Positions 8,844-17,881 of a stretch of DNA of 64,000 nucleotides are shown here, in pieces. Location: the NCBI GenBank assembly GCA_050176585.1, contig JBFXHX010000021.1:1-64000 (forward strand). The letters run 5' to 3'. The notes beneath the pieces were generated by a model, which did no database searches, was not told where the DNA came from, and worked only from the letters and a program-made list of their open reading frames with translations. The translations under genes were made by a program, and so were the position numbers. Every line of letters begins with the position of its first letter. Positions within the stretch are counted from its first letter, which is position 1. This DNA comes from CAYYWP01 sp050176585. GTDB taxonomy: Bacteria > Desulfobacterota > Binatia > HRBIN30 > CADEER01.

Positions 8844-9878
8844 TTACAAAGCGGTGTCGGGGGCGCTCGGCGCGCTATGCGCCACGCCTTGCGGCGCGCC
8901 CGAGTCGGTCTTGAGCGACTTGATGTACTGAATGAGCTGCATCAGCTCCTCTTCGTTCAGCTGACCTTGAAACGTCGGCATCACCGGCTGGTATCCTGCC
9001 ACGACCTTACCGGCCGGGTTCAGAATCGACTCGCGGATGTACGCCTCGTCGGCCTGCACCGTGCTGCCGTCGGCGAGCTTGACCGTGGAACCGAAGACGC
9101 CGACGAGCGAGGGACCGAGGGCCCCGCCTTGCGGCTGGTGACACGTCGCGCACGCGTTCCGGTTGAAGAGCGCCTCGCCGGCAGCGGCCGGCGAACTGCT
9201 CGGCCCGAGCGACGCGACGACGGCGCCCGGCGGCGAGGGCGGCGGTGGCTGCTCTTCGAGCCAATTCTGAAAATCCGCCGGCTCCATCACGATGACCTTG
9301 CCGATCATCCCCGAGTGCTCGGTCCCGCAGTATTCGGCGCAGAAGAGGTGGTACTCGCCGACCTTCGTCGCGTGGAACCAGGTCGTCGTGTAGCGGCCGG
9401 GCACCACGTCGAATTTGACCCGGAACGCGGGCACGAAAAAGCTGTGGATCACGTCCTCGGACGTCATCGTCAGCTTGATCGACTGTCCGACCGGCACATG
9501 CAGCTCGTTGATCTCACGCCGGCCTTCCATGTGCTGGAGCTTCCACATCCACTGCTTGCCGACCACGAATACCTCGTGGGCATTGTCCGGCGGACGTGCG
9601 AAGACGAAGAAGAGCCACGCGCCCCAGATGAACATGACCATGGTGATGCCGAACGGCACCACCGACCACGCCACCTCGAGCAGCGTGGAGCCGTGAATGG
9701 GATGCCCGATGGTATTGCCGGGCCGGCGGCGGAACTTCACTGAGAAGATGAGCAGGCAAACGGCTATCGCCCCGGTGAAGAACACCGTGATCGCGACCAT
9801 GAACAGGAAGAGGTAGTCGACATGGGCGGCCATGCTCGACGCTTGTTCCGGAAGGAAGAAGAACGGGCTCGCGTGCAT
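8844..9878 (-). CDS. ctaC: Cytochrome c oxidase subunit II with fused cytochrome c domain (caa3-type)
   Basis: A 344-residue membrane-anchored electron entry subunit. Two membrane helices lie at about 20-46 and 68-94. The CuA cupredoxin domain follows, with H145 (SEDVIHSFFVP) and the CAEYCGTEHSGM loop giving C180, C184, H188 and M191. A Pro/Ser-rich linker leads to a class I cytochrome c domain with CATCH at 243-247 and a MPTF axial-Met candidate near the end. The fusion makes this a caa3-type oxidase that can take electrons directly from the upstream complex III. ATG 9878 was chosen over the longer frame to 9953, which overlaps the SCO stop. Confidence 0.96.
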   Translation of the reverse strand: MHASPFFFLPEQASSMAAHVDYLFLFMVAITVFFTGAIAVCLLIFSVKFRRRPGNTIGHPIHGSTLLEVAWSVVPFGITMVMFIWGAWLFFVFARPPDNAHEVFVVGKQWMWKLQHMEGRREINELHVPVGQSIKLTMTSEDVIHSFFVPAFRVKFDVVPGRYTTTWFHATKVGEYHLFCAEYCGTEHSGMIGKVIVMEPADFQNWLEEQPPPPSPPGAVVASLGPSSSPAAAGEALFNRNACATCHQPQGGALGPSLVGVFGSTVKLADGSTVQADEAYIRESILNPAGKVVAGYQPVMPTFQGQLNEEELMQLIQYIKSLKTDSGAPQGVAHSAPSAPDTAL

Positions 9879-9892
9879 CGTCGTATCTCTCA

Positions 9893-10726
9893 CTACCGGC
9901 GGGCCGTCGCCTGCCCGGGGGCCGTCGCGCTCCGCCCGCGGCGCCAGCTCCACAACACGAAGCTCACGAACGCGAGGACGGTTGCCGCGCCGCCGAGGCG
10001 CACCGCGCCGAGCACGACGTTCGAGTACCGGCCGGTGGCGGGATCGTAGCTGTAACAGAACAGCATCAACTGATCGACGGGCGAGCCGATGCGGTTCTCG
10101 GCCGCTTCCATGAGCCCGAACTTCACATCGCGCGGCGCGTATTCCACCCCATAAAAATATCGGGCCAACACGCCTTTCGGCGTTAGCACCATGATCGCCG
10201 AAGCGTGGGCGAACTCGTTCTTCTCGGGCAGGTACTGGTATCGGAAGCCCACGGCTTCGGAGAGCTGCTTGATGGACGCTTCGTCACCGGTCAGGAAGTG
10301 CCAGCCTTGGGCGGCGCCGTCGCGCCCGTATTCCGCCAGGTACTTCGCCTTCTTCTCGGCCGCCAGCGCGGGCGTCTCGTCCGGATTGAAGCTGACCGTG
10401 ATGACGTCGAACTGTTGCCCGGCATCGAACGGCAGCGCCTTCATGGACCTGACCAGCCCGTTCAGCACCAGCGTGCACAACATCGGGCATTCGTAATAGA
10501 CGAGCGACAAGATCACCGGCTTGTCGCGCATCAGGCTACGCAGTGTGACGGTCTCACCAGCTTCGTTCCGAAAGCGGAGGTCCAGCGGCACTTGCTCGTT
10601 TAAGCGCTGCTCGATGCCGACCTCGCGCAACGCGGCCGGCCGCGTGTCCGCGGCGCCACGCACGGCGGTCGGAACATGGGCAAGCAGCACCCCGACGAGC
10701 AGGGCAGTGATGCGCCAGCGCTTCAT
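9893..10726 (-). CDS. SCO1/SenC-type copper chaperone for oxidase assembly
   Basis: Members of this family deliver copper to the CuA site of cytochrome oxidase. The 277-residue protein has a signal or anchor at the N-terminus, a thioredoxin-like domain with the copper-binding CPMLC (C80, C84) and H174 in EFAHAS, and an additional C-terminal membrane helix with an Arg-rich tail (about 245-265). The position 14 nt before the subunit II gene supports the role. The start ATG overlaps the stop of the preceding small gene by 4 nt. Confidence 0.93.
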   Translation of the reverse strand: MKRWRITALLVGVLLAHVPTAVRGAADTRPAALREVGIEQRLNEQVPLDLRFRNEAGETVTLRSLMRDKPVILSLVYYECPMLCTLVLNGLVRSMKALPFDAGQQFDVITVSFNPDETPALAAEKKAKYLAEYGRDGAAQGWHFLTGDEASIKQLSEAVGFRYQYLPEKNEFAHASAIMVLTPKGVLARYFYGVEYAPRDVKFGLMEAAENRIGSPVDQLMLFCYSYDPATGRYSNVVLGAVRLGGAATVLAFVSFVLWSWRRGRSATAPGQATARR

Positions 10727-11118
10727 CGCGCCGTGGCCTCCGGCTTCTGCCCGGCGCGCTCGGCGAGCAAGTCGATCGCGCGCGCTATGGGAATTCGGAC
10801 GACACCCGCGTCCTTGTCCACCCAGCCGTACGAGTTGAGCGTCTCCTCTTCCGCGGCGCGCAGATCGTGAAGGTCGCGAAGCGGATGCGCCTGCAGGCGC
10901 GGTTGGGGCGGCATGCGCCGTCCTTCGACCGCAGCGAGCGGGTTGGCCGGCGGGCTCGAGCGCGCCTCGTACAGGGCCAGGCGTTCGAACAGCCCGAACA
11001 TCAGCGCGAAGGTCATCAGCAGGATGATCAGCAGGGCGAAGCCCGCCCAGACCACGGGCTTCAGGTAGATGTCGCGTCTTTCGTGCGTGTGTTCGGCGTC
11101 GTGTGTAATGGTCGTCAT
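10723..11118 (-). CDS. Small membrane protein between actF and SCO
   Basis: A 131-residue protein with a His/charge-rich cytoplasmic N-terminus, one membrane helix (about 24-45, AGFALLIILLMTFALMFGLF), and an external part containing PPQPRLQAHP, LRAAEEETLNSYGWVDKDAGVVRIPIARAIDLL. The 'Y-G-W-x-D-x-x-x-G-x-x-R-I-P-I-x-x-A' pattern recurs in small proteins found in alternative-complex-III and oxidase operons. I infer an assembly or structural role in this respiratory unit, with no biochemical basis. It overlaps actF and SCO by 4 nt on both sides, so it is clearly part of the unit. Confidence 0.8.
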   Translation of the reverse strand: MTTITHDAEHTHERRDIYLKPVVWAGFALLIILLMTFALMFGLFERLALYEARSSPPANPLAAVEGRRMPPQPRLQAHPLRDLHDLRAAEEETLNSYGWVDKDAGVVRIPIARAIDLLAERAGQKPEATAR

Positions 11119-12302
11119 ACCGACGCCTCCAGCGGCAACGCGGGATCATGCAGCGGCAGCACCGGTCGGCCCTGCAGGTTCCAGAGGAACGCCGCGAGCC
11201 AGATGCCGCCCACGCCCACCATCGCCGCGATATCCATCCAGTGGAACGTAAACTTTCCCGGCGAGAAAGCGGGCATGATCATCCAGTAATCGCCGACCCA
11301 GCGCATGAAGAGCAGCAGGACCGCGACGAACATGAGCCGGCGCGCGTTGCGCTTCAGGCTGCGCGACAACAGGATGAAAAACGGCAGAAAGAAATGGAAC
11401 AGGATCAGGGCGATCGCCAGGACTTCCCATCCGCCGGTGACGCGCTTCAGATACCACGGCGTCTCTTCGGGGAGGTTGCCGGACCAGATGATCAGGAATT
11501 GCGAAAAGGAGAAGTACGCATACAGCATCACGAACGCGAACAGCATCTTGCCGAGATCGTGAAAGCGATCCGCGGTCGCCACGCGCCGCACCGGATCGTA
11601 TGCGGTGAGCAGCGTCAGGATGGTGATCGCGAACGTGAACGCGGTCATGATCTGGCCACCGATCACCATCAGCCCGTAGATCGTGGAGTACCAATGCGGC
11701 TCGATGGACATCATCCAGTCGACCGACGCGAATGTCATGGTGAGCACGTATACGAGCACGGCCCCCGAGCCGAGGAGTTGAAACTTGCGCACGTAACCGG
11801 GATCGCCGGTTGCGTCCTGCTGGGCCGACCAGCGTAGCAACACGCCGGCGAGCACGAACCAGATGATGAAGTAGAGCGCCGCGCGCAAGATGAAGAACGG
11901 AACGTTCAGGTACCACGTCTTGTACTGCAGCACCGGGTCGTGCGCGACGTGCTCCGCATGCGTCCACTCGTAGAGATCGTGCATGCCGAACAGCAACGGC
12001 ACGAATAGGACCGCGACCAGTGGCAGCGTGCGCATGGCCGCTTCGGCTGCGCGGCGGATCACGATACCCCAGCGGCCGCCGGCGATGTGATTCATCGAAA
12101 CCAGGGCGAGCGATCCGATCGCGATACCGCCCCAGAAGACGAACGCGACCAAGTACGAGCGGAAGAATTGCGCGTGGTCGACGAGCGCGCCGGCCCCCGC
12201 GATCGCGAGGCCGATCACGCCGAGCCCGAGCAGGGCGCGGGGGCTGCGGTTGAAGACGTGGTCTGCGGGCAGCGCGTAGAGGGTGCGCAGATCGCCGCTC
12301 AT
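11115..12302 (-). CDS. actF: Alternative complex III, integral membrane subunit ActF
   Basis: A 395-residue polytopic membrane protein with about ten helices, homologous to the NrfD-like quinol-site subunit ActC but smaller. Recognisable stretches include FRSYLVAFVFWGGIAIGSLALVSMNHIAGGRWG, HAEHVAHDPVLQYKTWYLNVPFFI, and MSIEPHWYSTIYGLMVIGGQ, which are typical of ActF. In the complex it supports quinol oxidation and possibly proton translocation. It overlaps actE and the downstream small gene by 4 nt. The start at 12302 was chosen over the longer frame to 12587, which is another frame of actE. Confidence 0.93.
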   Translation of the reverse strand: MSGDLRTLYALPADHVFNRSPRALLGLGVIGLAIAGAGALVDHAQFFRSYLVAFVFWGGIAIGSLALVSMNHIAGGRWGIVIRRAAEAAMRTLPLVAVLFVPLLFGMHDLYEWTHAEHVAHDPVLQYKTWYLNVPFFILRAALYFIIWFVLAGVLLRWSAQQDATGDPGYVRKFQLLGSGAVLVYVLTMTFASVDWMMSIEPHWYSTIYGLMVIGGQIMTAFTFAITILTLLTAYDPVRRVATADRFHDLGKMLFAFVMLYAYFSFSQFLIIWSGNLPEETPWYLKRVTGGWEVLAIALILFHFFLPFFILLSRSLKRNARRLMFVAVLLLFMRWVGDYWMIMPAFSPGKFTFHWMDIAAMVGVGGIWLAAFLWNLQGRPVLPLHDPALPLEASV

Positions 12303-12883
12303 GGTTGTGCTCCGAGCTTCGCGCGCTCCGCGTCCGGGACGTCCGCAAGGGTGGCGTGCTGGCTGAGTTGCAGCGCGCGGATATAGGCCACGATCGCCCA
12401 ACGATCGCGCGCGGGCACCTGCGCCGCATACGCGGGCATGGTGGCGTAGCCGTTGGTCTGCACCTGAAACAGATGTCCGTCGGGCATGCGCTGCAGACGC
12501 TCCTCGTGGAACGAGGGGGGCTGCTTGTATCCGCGCTGCACGATCATGCCTTCGCCACTGCCGGTGCGGTCGTGGCACGGCGAGCAATAGACGTTGTAGC
12601 GCTCCTGGCCGCGCAACAGCACTTCACGCGTCATCCCGAGCGGGTTGGTGGCGAGCGGAGCACCATCGCCCTTGCCTTGATAAAAGGCCGGGTCCTCGTC
12701 GAGATGGCCGCGAGGGACTACCCCCGGGACGAGCGGGCGCGACGCGCGCTGGTCGGCGAAAAAGCGGTTCTGCTCGAAGGCTTGGTACTTGGGCTGATTG
12801 TGCATGTCCTGACGGCAGCCAGCGAGCCCGGCGAGCAACGCGGCCGCGGCCATGCCGCGCCAGATGTAGGAGAGCCGGCTCAT
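12299..12883 (-). CDS. actE: Alternative complex III, monohaem cytochrome c lipoprotein ActE
   Basis: A 194-residue exported cytochrome c. The lipobox LAGC (Cys23) predicts a lipid-anchored protein on the outer face of the inner membrane. The single haem site is CSPCH at 100-104, with a MPAYA Met ligand candidate downstream (GYATMPAYA). An electron-transfer role towards the caa3 cytochrome domain is expected from known complexes. It overlaps actD upstream and actF downstream by 4 nt each. Confidence 0.93.
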   Translation of the reverse strand: MSRLSYIWRGMAAAALLAGLAGCRQDMHNQPKYQAFEQNRFFADQRASRPLVPGVVPRGHLDEDPAFYQGKGDGAPLATNPLGMTREVLLRGQERYNVYCSPCHDRTGSGEGMIVQRGYKQPPSFHEERLQRMPDGHLFQVQTNGYATMPAYAAQVPARDRWAIVAYIRALQLSQHATLADVPDAERAKLGAQP

Positions 12884-13443
12884 TGCTCGACCAACGACAC
12901 CTGCCGCGGGTGGAGTCGCGACAGGAAGCTCCAGGTCTCGTCCACGTCGAACAGCGGATCGCGGGACTCGATGCAGAGGAAGAAGCGATCGCGCGACGCG
13001 AGGGCGAAGCGCGACACGTTGAAGACCGGATGATAAGGCATCGGAAAGCCGTTCAGGCCGAGCATCCCGAACACCGCGGTGAGCGCGGCGGCGAGGATGG
13101 TGCATTCGAACGTCACGGGGATGAACGCGGGCCAGCTGTTGAGCGGCTTGCCGGCGACGTTGATCGGATAGTCGATCACCGAGGTCCAGTAGCAAAGCGC
13201 GAAGCCGCCGAGGCCACCGAGAATCCCGGCGATCAGCACCAGCGCCGGCAGCCAGTTGCGCTTGTGCGGCATCACCTCGTGCAGCTCCTCGATGGGGAAC
13301 GGCGTGTAGCAGTCGTAGTACCGATACCCCGCCTCGGTGGTGACGCGCGCCGCTTCCACGAGCTCGTCGGCGGTCTGGAACTCGGCCATCAGCCCGTACA
13401 GCAGGGGATCGCTCGCGGCGCGAGCAAGCGTGGCGGTGCTCAT
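12880..13443 (-). CDS. actD: Alternative complex III, subunit ActD (DUF3341)
   Basis: A 187-residue membrane protein of the DUF3341/ActD family. It has a soluble N-terminal ferredoxin-like part (LMAEFQTADELVEAARVTTEAGYRYYDCYTPFPIEEL, a family hallmark), two membrane helices at about 66-85 and 108-130, and a C-terminal part with RDRFFLCIESRDPLFD. It bridges the membrane and peripheral parts of the complex and has no cofactor. Both ends overlap neighbours by 4 nt. Confidence 0.93.
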   Translation of the reverse strand: MSTATLARAASDPLLYGLMAEFQTADELVEAARVTTEAGYRYYDCYTPFPIEELHEVMPHKRNWLPALVLIAGILGGLGGFALCYWTSVIDYPINVAGKPLNSWPAFIPVTFECTILAAALTAVFGMLGLNGFPMPYHPVFNVSRFALASRDRFFLCIESRDPLFDVDETWSFLSRLHPRQVSLVEQ

Positions 13444-14837
13444 CCGTGCGTCCCTTCCGCCTTCACCTTCATCTTTACCTTCGCCTCGGGCAGCAGCGTG
13501 CGCATCTCCGCGATGGAGATCATCGGCAGCAGGCGGATAAACAGGAAGAGCAGCGTCGTGAACAGCCCCATCGAGCCGATGAGCGTCGCGTATTCCCAGA
13601 AGGTCGGGTAATACATGCCCCACGACGACGGCAGGAAGTCGCGCGAGAGACTCATCGGAATGATGACGAAGCGCTCCAGCCACATGCCGATGCTGACGTC
13701 GATCGAAATCAGGAATAGCCAGCCGAGGCTCGCGCGGATGCGGCGGAACCAGAGCAGCTGGACGACGATGACGTTGCACAGGATCAGTGCCCAGTAGAAC
13801 GGCGCGTACGGCCCGCGGAACCGGTTCATCATGAGCGCGAGCTCGAACTGGTTGCCACTGTAGAACGCCATGAACACTTCGATCATGTAGCCGTAGGCGA
13901 CGACCAAGCCGGTCGCCAGCGTGACGCGCGCCATGTAGTCGAAGTGCCGCATGGTGATGAAGTCCTGCAGCCCGTAGAACTTGCGCAGCGGAATGGCGAT
14001 GATCATCACCATCGCGAAGCCAGCGAAGATGGCGCCGGCGACGAAGTACGGCGGGAAAATGGTCGCGTGCCAGCCGGGCACCTGGCTGACGGCGAAGTCG
14101 AAGCTCACCACGCTGTGCACGGACAGCACCAGCGGCGTCGAGAGCGCGGCCAGAAGCAGATAGGCGGTCTCGTACCGGTGCCAGTGCTCGGCCGAGCCGC
14201 GCCAGCCCATCGCGAGCATACCGTAGATCACCCGGCCGATGCGGCTCGGCGAGCGGTCGCGCAGCGTCGCCAGGTCGGGGATCATCCCGACGAACCAGAA
14301 CAGCATGGAAACCGTGGCGTAGGTCGACACCGCGAACACGTCCCAGATCAGCGGGCTGCGAAAGTTCGGCCACACCTCCATCGAGTTCGGATACGGCAGC
14401 AGCCAGTACGCGAGCCACGGGCGCCCGGTGTGAATGACCGGGAACATGCCGGCGCAGGCGACGGCGAAGATCGTCATCGCCTCGGCGAAGCGGTTGATCG
14501 ACGTCCGCCAGGCCTGCCGGAACAGCAACAGGATGGCGGAGATCAGCGTGCCGGCGTGGCCGATGCCGATCCACCACACGAAGTTGATGATGTCGAAGCC
14601 CCATCCGACCGGGACGTTCAGACCCCAGATGTAGATGCCCTTGTAGAAGAGGTAGCCGACCGAGATGGCGAGCAGTTGCAAGCCGCAGAAGCCGATTGCG
14701 AAGCCAAATACCCAGCCGAGCGGAGTTCGCTTGGTCAGGACGGCATCGCTGATCTTGTCGGTGATCGAGCCGTAAGTGTGCCCCGGTTCGATGACCGGCG
14801 GCCGCGGGCGTGGTTGTTGTTCTTGCGCGGCGGCCAT
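13440..14837 (-). CDS. actC: Alternative complex III, quinol-binding membrane subunit ActC (NrfD/PsrC-like)
   Basis: A 465-residue protein with about ten membrane helices, homologous to PsrC/NrfD. It begins with a cytoplasmic stretch (PVIEPGHTYGSITDKISD, typical of ActC). Later come NVPVGWGFDIINFVWWIGIGHAGTLISAIL, FPVIHTGRPWLAYWLLPYPNSMEVWPNFRSPLIWD and SVVSFDFAVSQVPGWHATIFPPYFVAGAIF, where the quinol site is expected. It presumably oxidises quinol and passes electrons to ActB. Its ATG overlaps the actB stop by one base (TAATG) and its stop overlaps actD by 4 nt. Confidence 0.95.
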   Translation of the reverse strand: MAAAQEQQPRPRPPVIEPGHTYGSITDKISDAVLTKRTPLGWVFGFAIGFCGLQLLAISVGYLFYKGIYIWGLNVPVGWGFDIINFVWWIGIGHAGTLISAILLLFRQAWRTSINRFAEAMTIFAVACAGMFPVIHTGRPWLAYWLLPYPNSMEVWPNFRSPLIWDVFAVSTYATVSMLFWFVGMIPDLATLRDRSPSRIGRVIYGMLAMGWRGSAEHWHRYETAYLLLAALSTPLVLSVHSVVSFDFAVSQVPGWHATIFPPYFVAGAIFAGFAMVMIIAIPLRKFYGLQDFITMRHFDYMARVTLATGLVVAYGYMIEVFMAFYSGNQFELALMMNRFRGPYAPFYWALILCNVIVVQLLWFRRIRASLGWLFLISIDVSIGMWLERFVIIPMSLSRDFLPSSWGMYYPTFWEYATLIGSMGLFTTLLFLFIRLLPMISIAEMRTLLPEAKVKMKVKAEGTHG

Positions 14838-17800
14838 TATGTCCTCGCGAGCTCGGGGTTGGGGTTGCGCACGCCGGCCAGATACGTGGTGCGGGGCAGC
14901 GTCCCCAGCTCGTTGAGCAATACGTAGTTGCGCGGGTCCTTCGCCAGGGCGGCCACGCGGCTGGCGGGATCGTTCAGGTCGCCGAAGGTGATCACGTCGG
15001 CCGGACATGCCTGCTGGCAGGCCGTCTGCACCTCGCCATCGCGCACCCGGCGATCCTCCCGCTTGGCGCGAATGCGCCCGTAGTTGATGCGCTGCACGCA
15101 GTACGTGCACTTCTCCATGACGCCGCGGCTCCGCACGGTGACGTCCGGATTGAAGACCATCTCCTCCACGTCGGAGCGCGGGTCGCTGTATAAGGTGAAG
15201 TTGAAGCGGCGGACTTTGTACGGGCAGTTGTTCGAGCAGTAGCGGGTCCCGACGCACCGGTTGTACACCATCGCGTTGAGGCCTTCGTCATCGTGCACGG
15301 TGGCGTTGACCGGACACACGGCCTCGCAGGGGGCCTGCTCGCAGTGCATGCACGGCACCGGCTGCATGACCGTGGTCGGCGCGTCGAGGTCGCCCTCGAA
15401 GTAGCGGTCGACGCGGATCCATTGCATCTCCCGCCCGCGCGCCACCTGATCCTTGCCGACCACCGGGATGTTGTTCTCCGCCTGGCAAGCGATCACGCAA
15501 GCATTGCAGCCGATGCACGCGCCCACGTCGATCGTCATGCCCCACGCGTAGCCGGTGTACGCAAAGCCCGGGTACATCGACTTATCGCGTTCGCTGTGAG
15601 TGTGGGCGAAGGCCGGGTTTGCCCGATATTCCTCCAGCGTGCCGACTCGGACTAGGTCGCGCCCCTCCATCGAGTGATGGTCCTGCGTACAAGCGAGCCG
15701 GTAGTGCCGCCCGAGGTTCACGAGCGTGGCGCCGCTCGCGCTCCACGGATGATCGCTCGTGCGGAGCTTGTATGTGTCGAATCCGACGTCGGTGCCCACC
15801 TGCCCCGCCCGGCGGCGACCATAGCCGAGGAACAGCGTGATCGCGTTCTGCGCGTGCCCGGGCTGAATCCAAACCGGCAGCTGCAGCGTGCGCCCGTTGA
15901 GGGTGACCTCGACCATGGTCCCCTGATCGAGGCCCAGGCGTTCGGCCGTGGCCGGCGCGATCAGGGCCGGATTATCCCAGGTGAGGCGCGTAATGGGTCG
16001 CGGAACTTCCTGCAGCCAGCCGTTGTTCGCAAAGCGGCCGTCGTAGAGCGCCGCATCGGGGCGGAACACGACGTCCAGACCGGCGGTGTCGGCGGCCGGC
16101 GGCGGCAGAAGATCCTGCCCCCAGTTGCTTGCCGTGCTCACCCATGTGGCTGCGGCCGCGGGCGCACGCGAGCCGTCGGGCGCGACACCGTCGTGCACGG
16201 CCTTGCGCCACTGCGCATCGAAATTCCCCCCGGCCCACTGCGACTGCCAATACTCGCGCACCAGGTCATACGCGGGACGCGGCTGTCCGATCATCGCCGC
16301 CAGCAACTCCGCCATGGTCTTGCCGTCATACAGCGGCGCGATCAGCGGCTGCTGGATCGTTACCGTGCCGTCGAAAGCCCGCACATCGCCCCATGATTCG
16401 AGGTAGTGCGTCGCCGGGACGTGCCAATGGCTGAGCTCCCCGGTTTCGTCGTAGTAGAGCCCGTAATGGACCCGCATCCCGACCTTGTCGAGGTGCTTGG
16501 TGAACTCCAGGTCGGCTGGCGCGTCGTAGACGGGGTTGACCTCCAGCATGATCAGCATCTCGACCTGTCCCGCGGACATGGCGGCCACCAGGTCGCGCAT
16601 CGACTGGGTCTGATCGACCGGATCGGCCGCGACCGGCTCGACGTACGAAACCGTCGTGCCCTCATTGCCGAGGGCCTGGTTCATCGCATATGCGAGCAGA
16701 TGCACTGCGGCTGGCTGGCCGTCGCCGGCGATCACGAGGCTCGCACCGCGATGCGCTTGCAGGTCGCGCACGACCGCCGCCACCCACTCCCGGTGCGCCT
16801 CCATGCCGACCGGAGCGCGCCCCGCGATCCCGAGGCCTAGCGCGACGGCGAGCGCGAGCTCGCCGATCTCCGCCGGACGCAGAGGGAGGCGATGGTCAGC
16901 GACGGCGCCGGTGTTCGTGGGAGTCGTCTCCGCAACATAAAGCCGGTTCATCGAACCGCCACCCGCATCGACGCGTCGGCGGCTGCTGATATCCTTGGCC
17001 GCGCGCACCATGGTCGGCCCGACGCCGAGGAAATCCGCGTCGAGCGACAGAATGCGATCCGCCTTGTCGAAGTGGTACTGCACCTGGAGCGGCCGGCCGA
17101 ACGCCGTGCGAGCTGCCGCCAAACCATTGTCGCCGTTCACCGGTTGGTACTGGTGCCACTTCGCCTGCGGATACTTGGCCAGAAAATCGCCGCGCAGCTT
17201 CGCCACCGTCGGCGAGGTGATGGCCCCCGACAGGACGCGAATGCCTGCGCCCTGCTTCGCCTCTTGTACCGCGAACACCTTCGCCAGCCCGCTGCTGAAG
17301 TTGCGCCAGGTCTGCACCTCGCCGATGTGGCGGACGACCTGGGAGCGGTCCGGGTCGTAGAGCGTCAACACGGACGCCTGGGCGAGGACATCAGTCGCGC
17401 CGAGGCTGGCGGGATGTTCCGGGTTGCCCTCGATTTTGGTCGGGCGCCCCATGTGGCTCTCGACCAATAGGCCCATGCCGAAGCCATCGAGCGGCATCGC
17501 GGTCGCGAAATAGAGCGGCTCGCCGGGCACGATGTACTCGGGCGCTTTGACGTACGGAAAGACTCTTTCCTCGGGCTGGCGCGTGCAGGCGCTTACCCCG
17601 GCGAGCGCCAACGACGCCCCCATGAGCTTGAGCACCGTCCGCCGACCGACCGGGTCGAGCAGGTGGGGCGCCTGCTCGGGAAACTCGGCGTTTAGGAAGT
17701 TGCGGAAATCCGGGCTATCGGCCAGCTCGTCCAGACTCCGCCAGTATTGCTTCCCCGTTTGGCCCTCGAGGCGCGCGCGCAACGCGGGCAGGTCGAGCGC

Positions 17801-17857
17801 GGAGCGCGGCTTCGCGCTGCTCAGCTCGGCGGTTTGCTCTTCCCTGATGCCACTCAT
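14837..17857 (-). CDS. actB: Alternative complex III, iron-sulfur subunit ActB (molybdopterin-oxidoreductase-like + Fe-S fusion)
   Basis: A 1006-residue fusion. The N-terminal part (to about 730) has the molybdopterin-oxidoreductase fold, preceded by an unusual Tat-like stretch (GRRTVLKLMGASLALAGVSAC, near 50-72) whose Cys could be lipidated. I see no convincing cofactor-binding motif, and known ActB proteins lack the molybdenum cofactor. The C-terminal part carries ferredoxin-type Cys clusters: CIGCNACVIACQAEN, CMHCEQAPCEAVCPVNA, CVGTRYCSNNCP and CTYCVQR with CQQACP. They should hold three [4Fe-4S] clusters and one [3Fe-4S] cluster, by analogy with characterised complexes. It begins 24 nt after actA. 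Confidence 0.96.
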   Translation of the reverse strand: MSGIREEQTAELSSAKPRSALDLPALRARLEGQTGKQYWRSLDELADSPDFRNFLNAEFPEQAPHLLDPVGRRTVLKLMGASLALAGVSACTRQPEERVFPYVKAPEYIVPGEPLYFATAMPLDGFGMGLLVESHMGRPTKIEGNPEHPASLGATDVLAQASVLTLYDPDRSQVVRHIGEVQTWRNFSSGLAKVFAVQEAKQGAGIRVLSGAITSPTVAKLRGDFLAKYPQAKWHQYQPVNGDNGLAAARTAFGRPLQVQYHFDKADRILSLDADFLGVGPTMVRAAKDISSRRRVDAGGGSMNRLYVAETTPTNTGAVADHRLPLRPAEIGELALAVALGLGIAGRAPVGMEAHREWVAAVVRDLQAHRGASLVIAGDGQPAAVHLLAYAMNQALGNEGTTVSYVEPVAADPVDQTQSMRDLVAAMSAGQVEMLIMLEVNPVYDAPADLEFTKHLDKVGMRVHYGLYYDETGELSHWHVPATHYLESWGDVRAFDGTVTIQQPLIAPLYDGKTMAELLAAMIGQPRPAYDLVREYWQSQWAGGNFDAQWRKAVHDGVAPDGSRAPAAAATWVSTASNWGQDLLPPPAADTAGLDVVFRPDAALYDGRFANNGWLQEVPRPITRLTWDNPALIAPATAERLGLDQGTMVEVTLNGRTLQLPVWIQPGHAQNAITLFLGYGRRRAGQVGTDVGFDTYKLRTSDHPWSASGATLVNLGRHYRLACTQDHHSMEGRDLVRVGTLEEYRANPAFAHTHSERDKSMYPGFAYTGYAWGMTIDVGACIGCNACVIACQAENNIPVVGKDQVARGREMQWIRVDRYFEGDLDAPTTVMQPVPCMHCEQAPCEAVCPVNATVHDDEGLNAMVYNRCVGTRYCSNNCPYKVRRFNFTLYSDPRSDVEEMVFNPDVTVRSRGVMEKCTYCVQRINYGRIRAKREDRRVRDGEVQTACQQACPADVITFGDLNDPASRVAALAKDPRNYVLLNELGTLPRTTYLAGVRNPNPELART

Positions 17858-17881
17858 CTTATGAGACCCTGGTTGCGGCGC

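Noticed and set aside
7449..9743. A 764-codon open frame on the plus strand opposite the oxidase genes
   Set aside because: It is antisense to subunits I and II, whose motifs are complete. The product is a run of R/H/E/D/V-rich low-complexity sequence typical of antisense GC-rich DNA.
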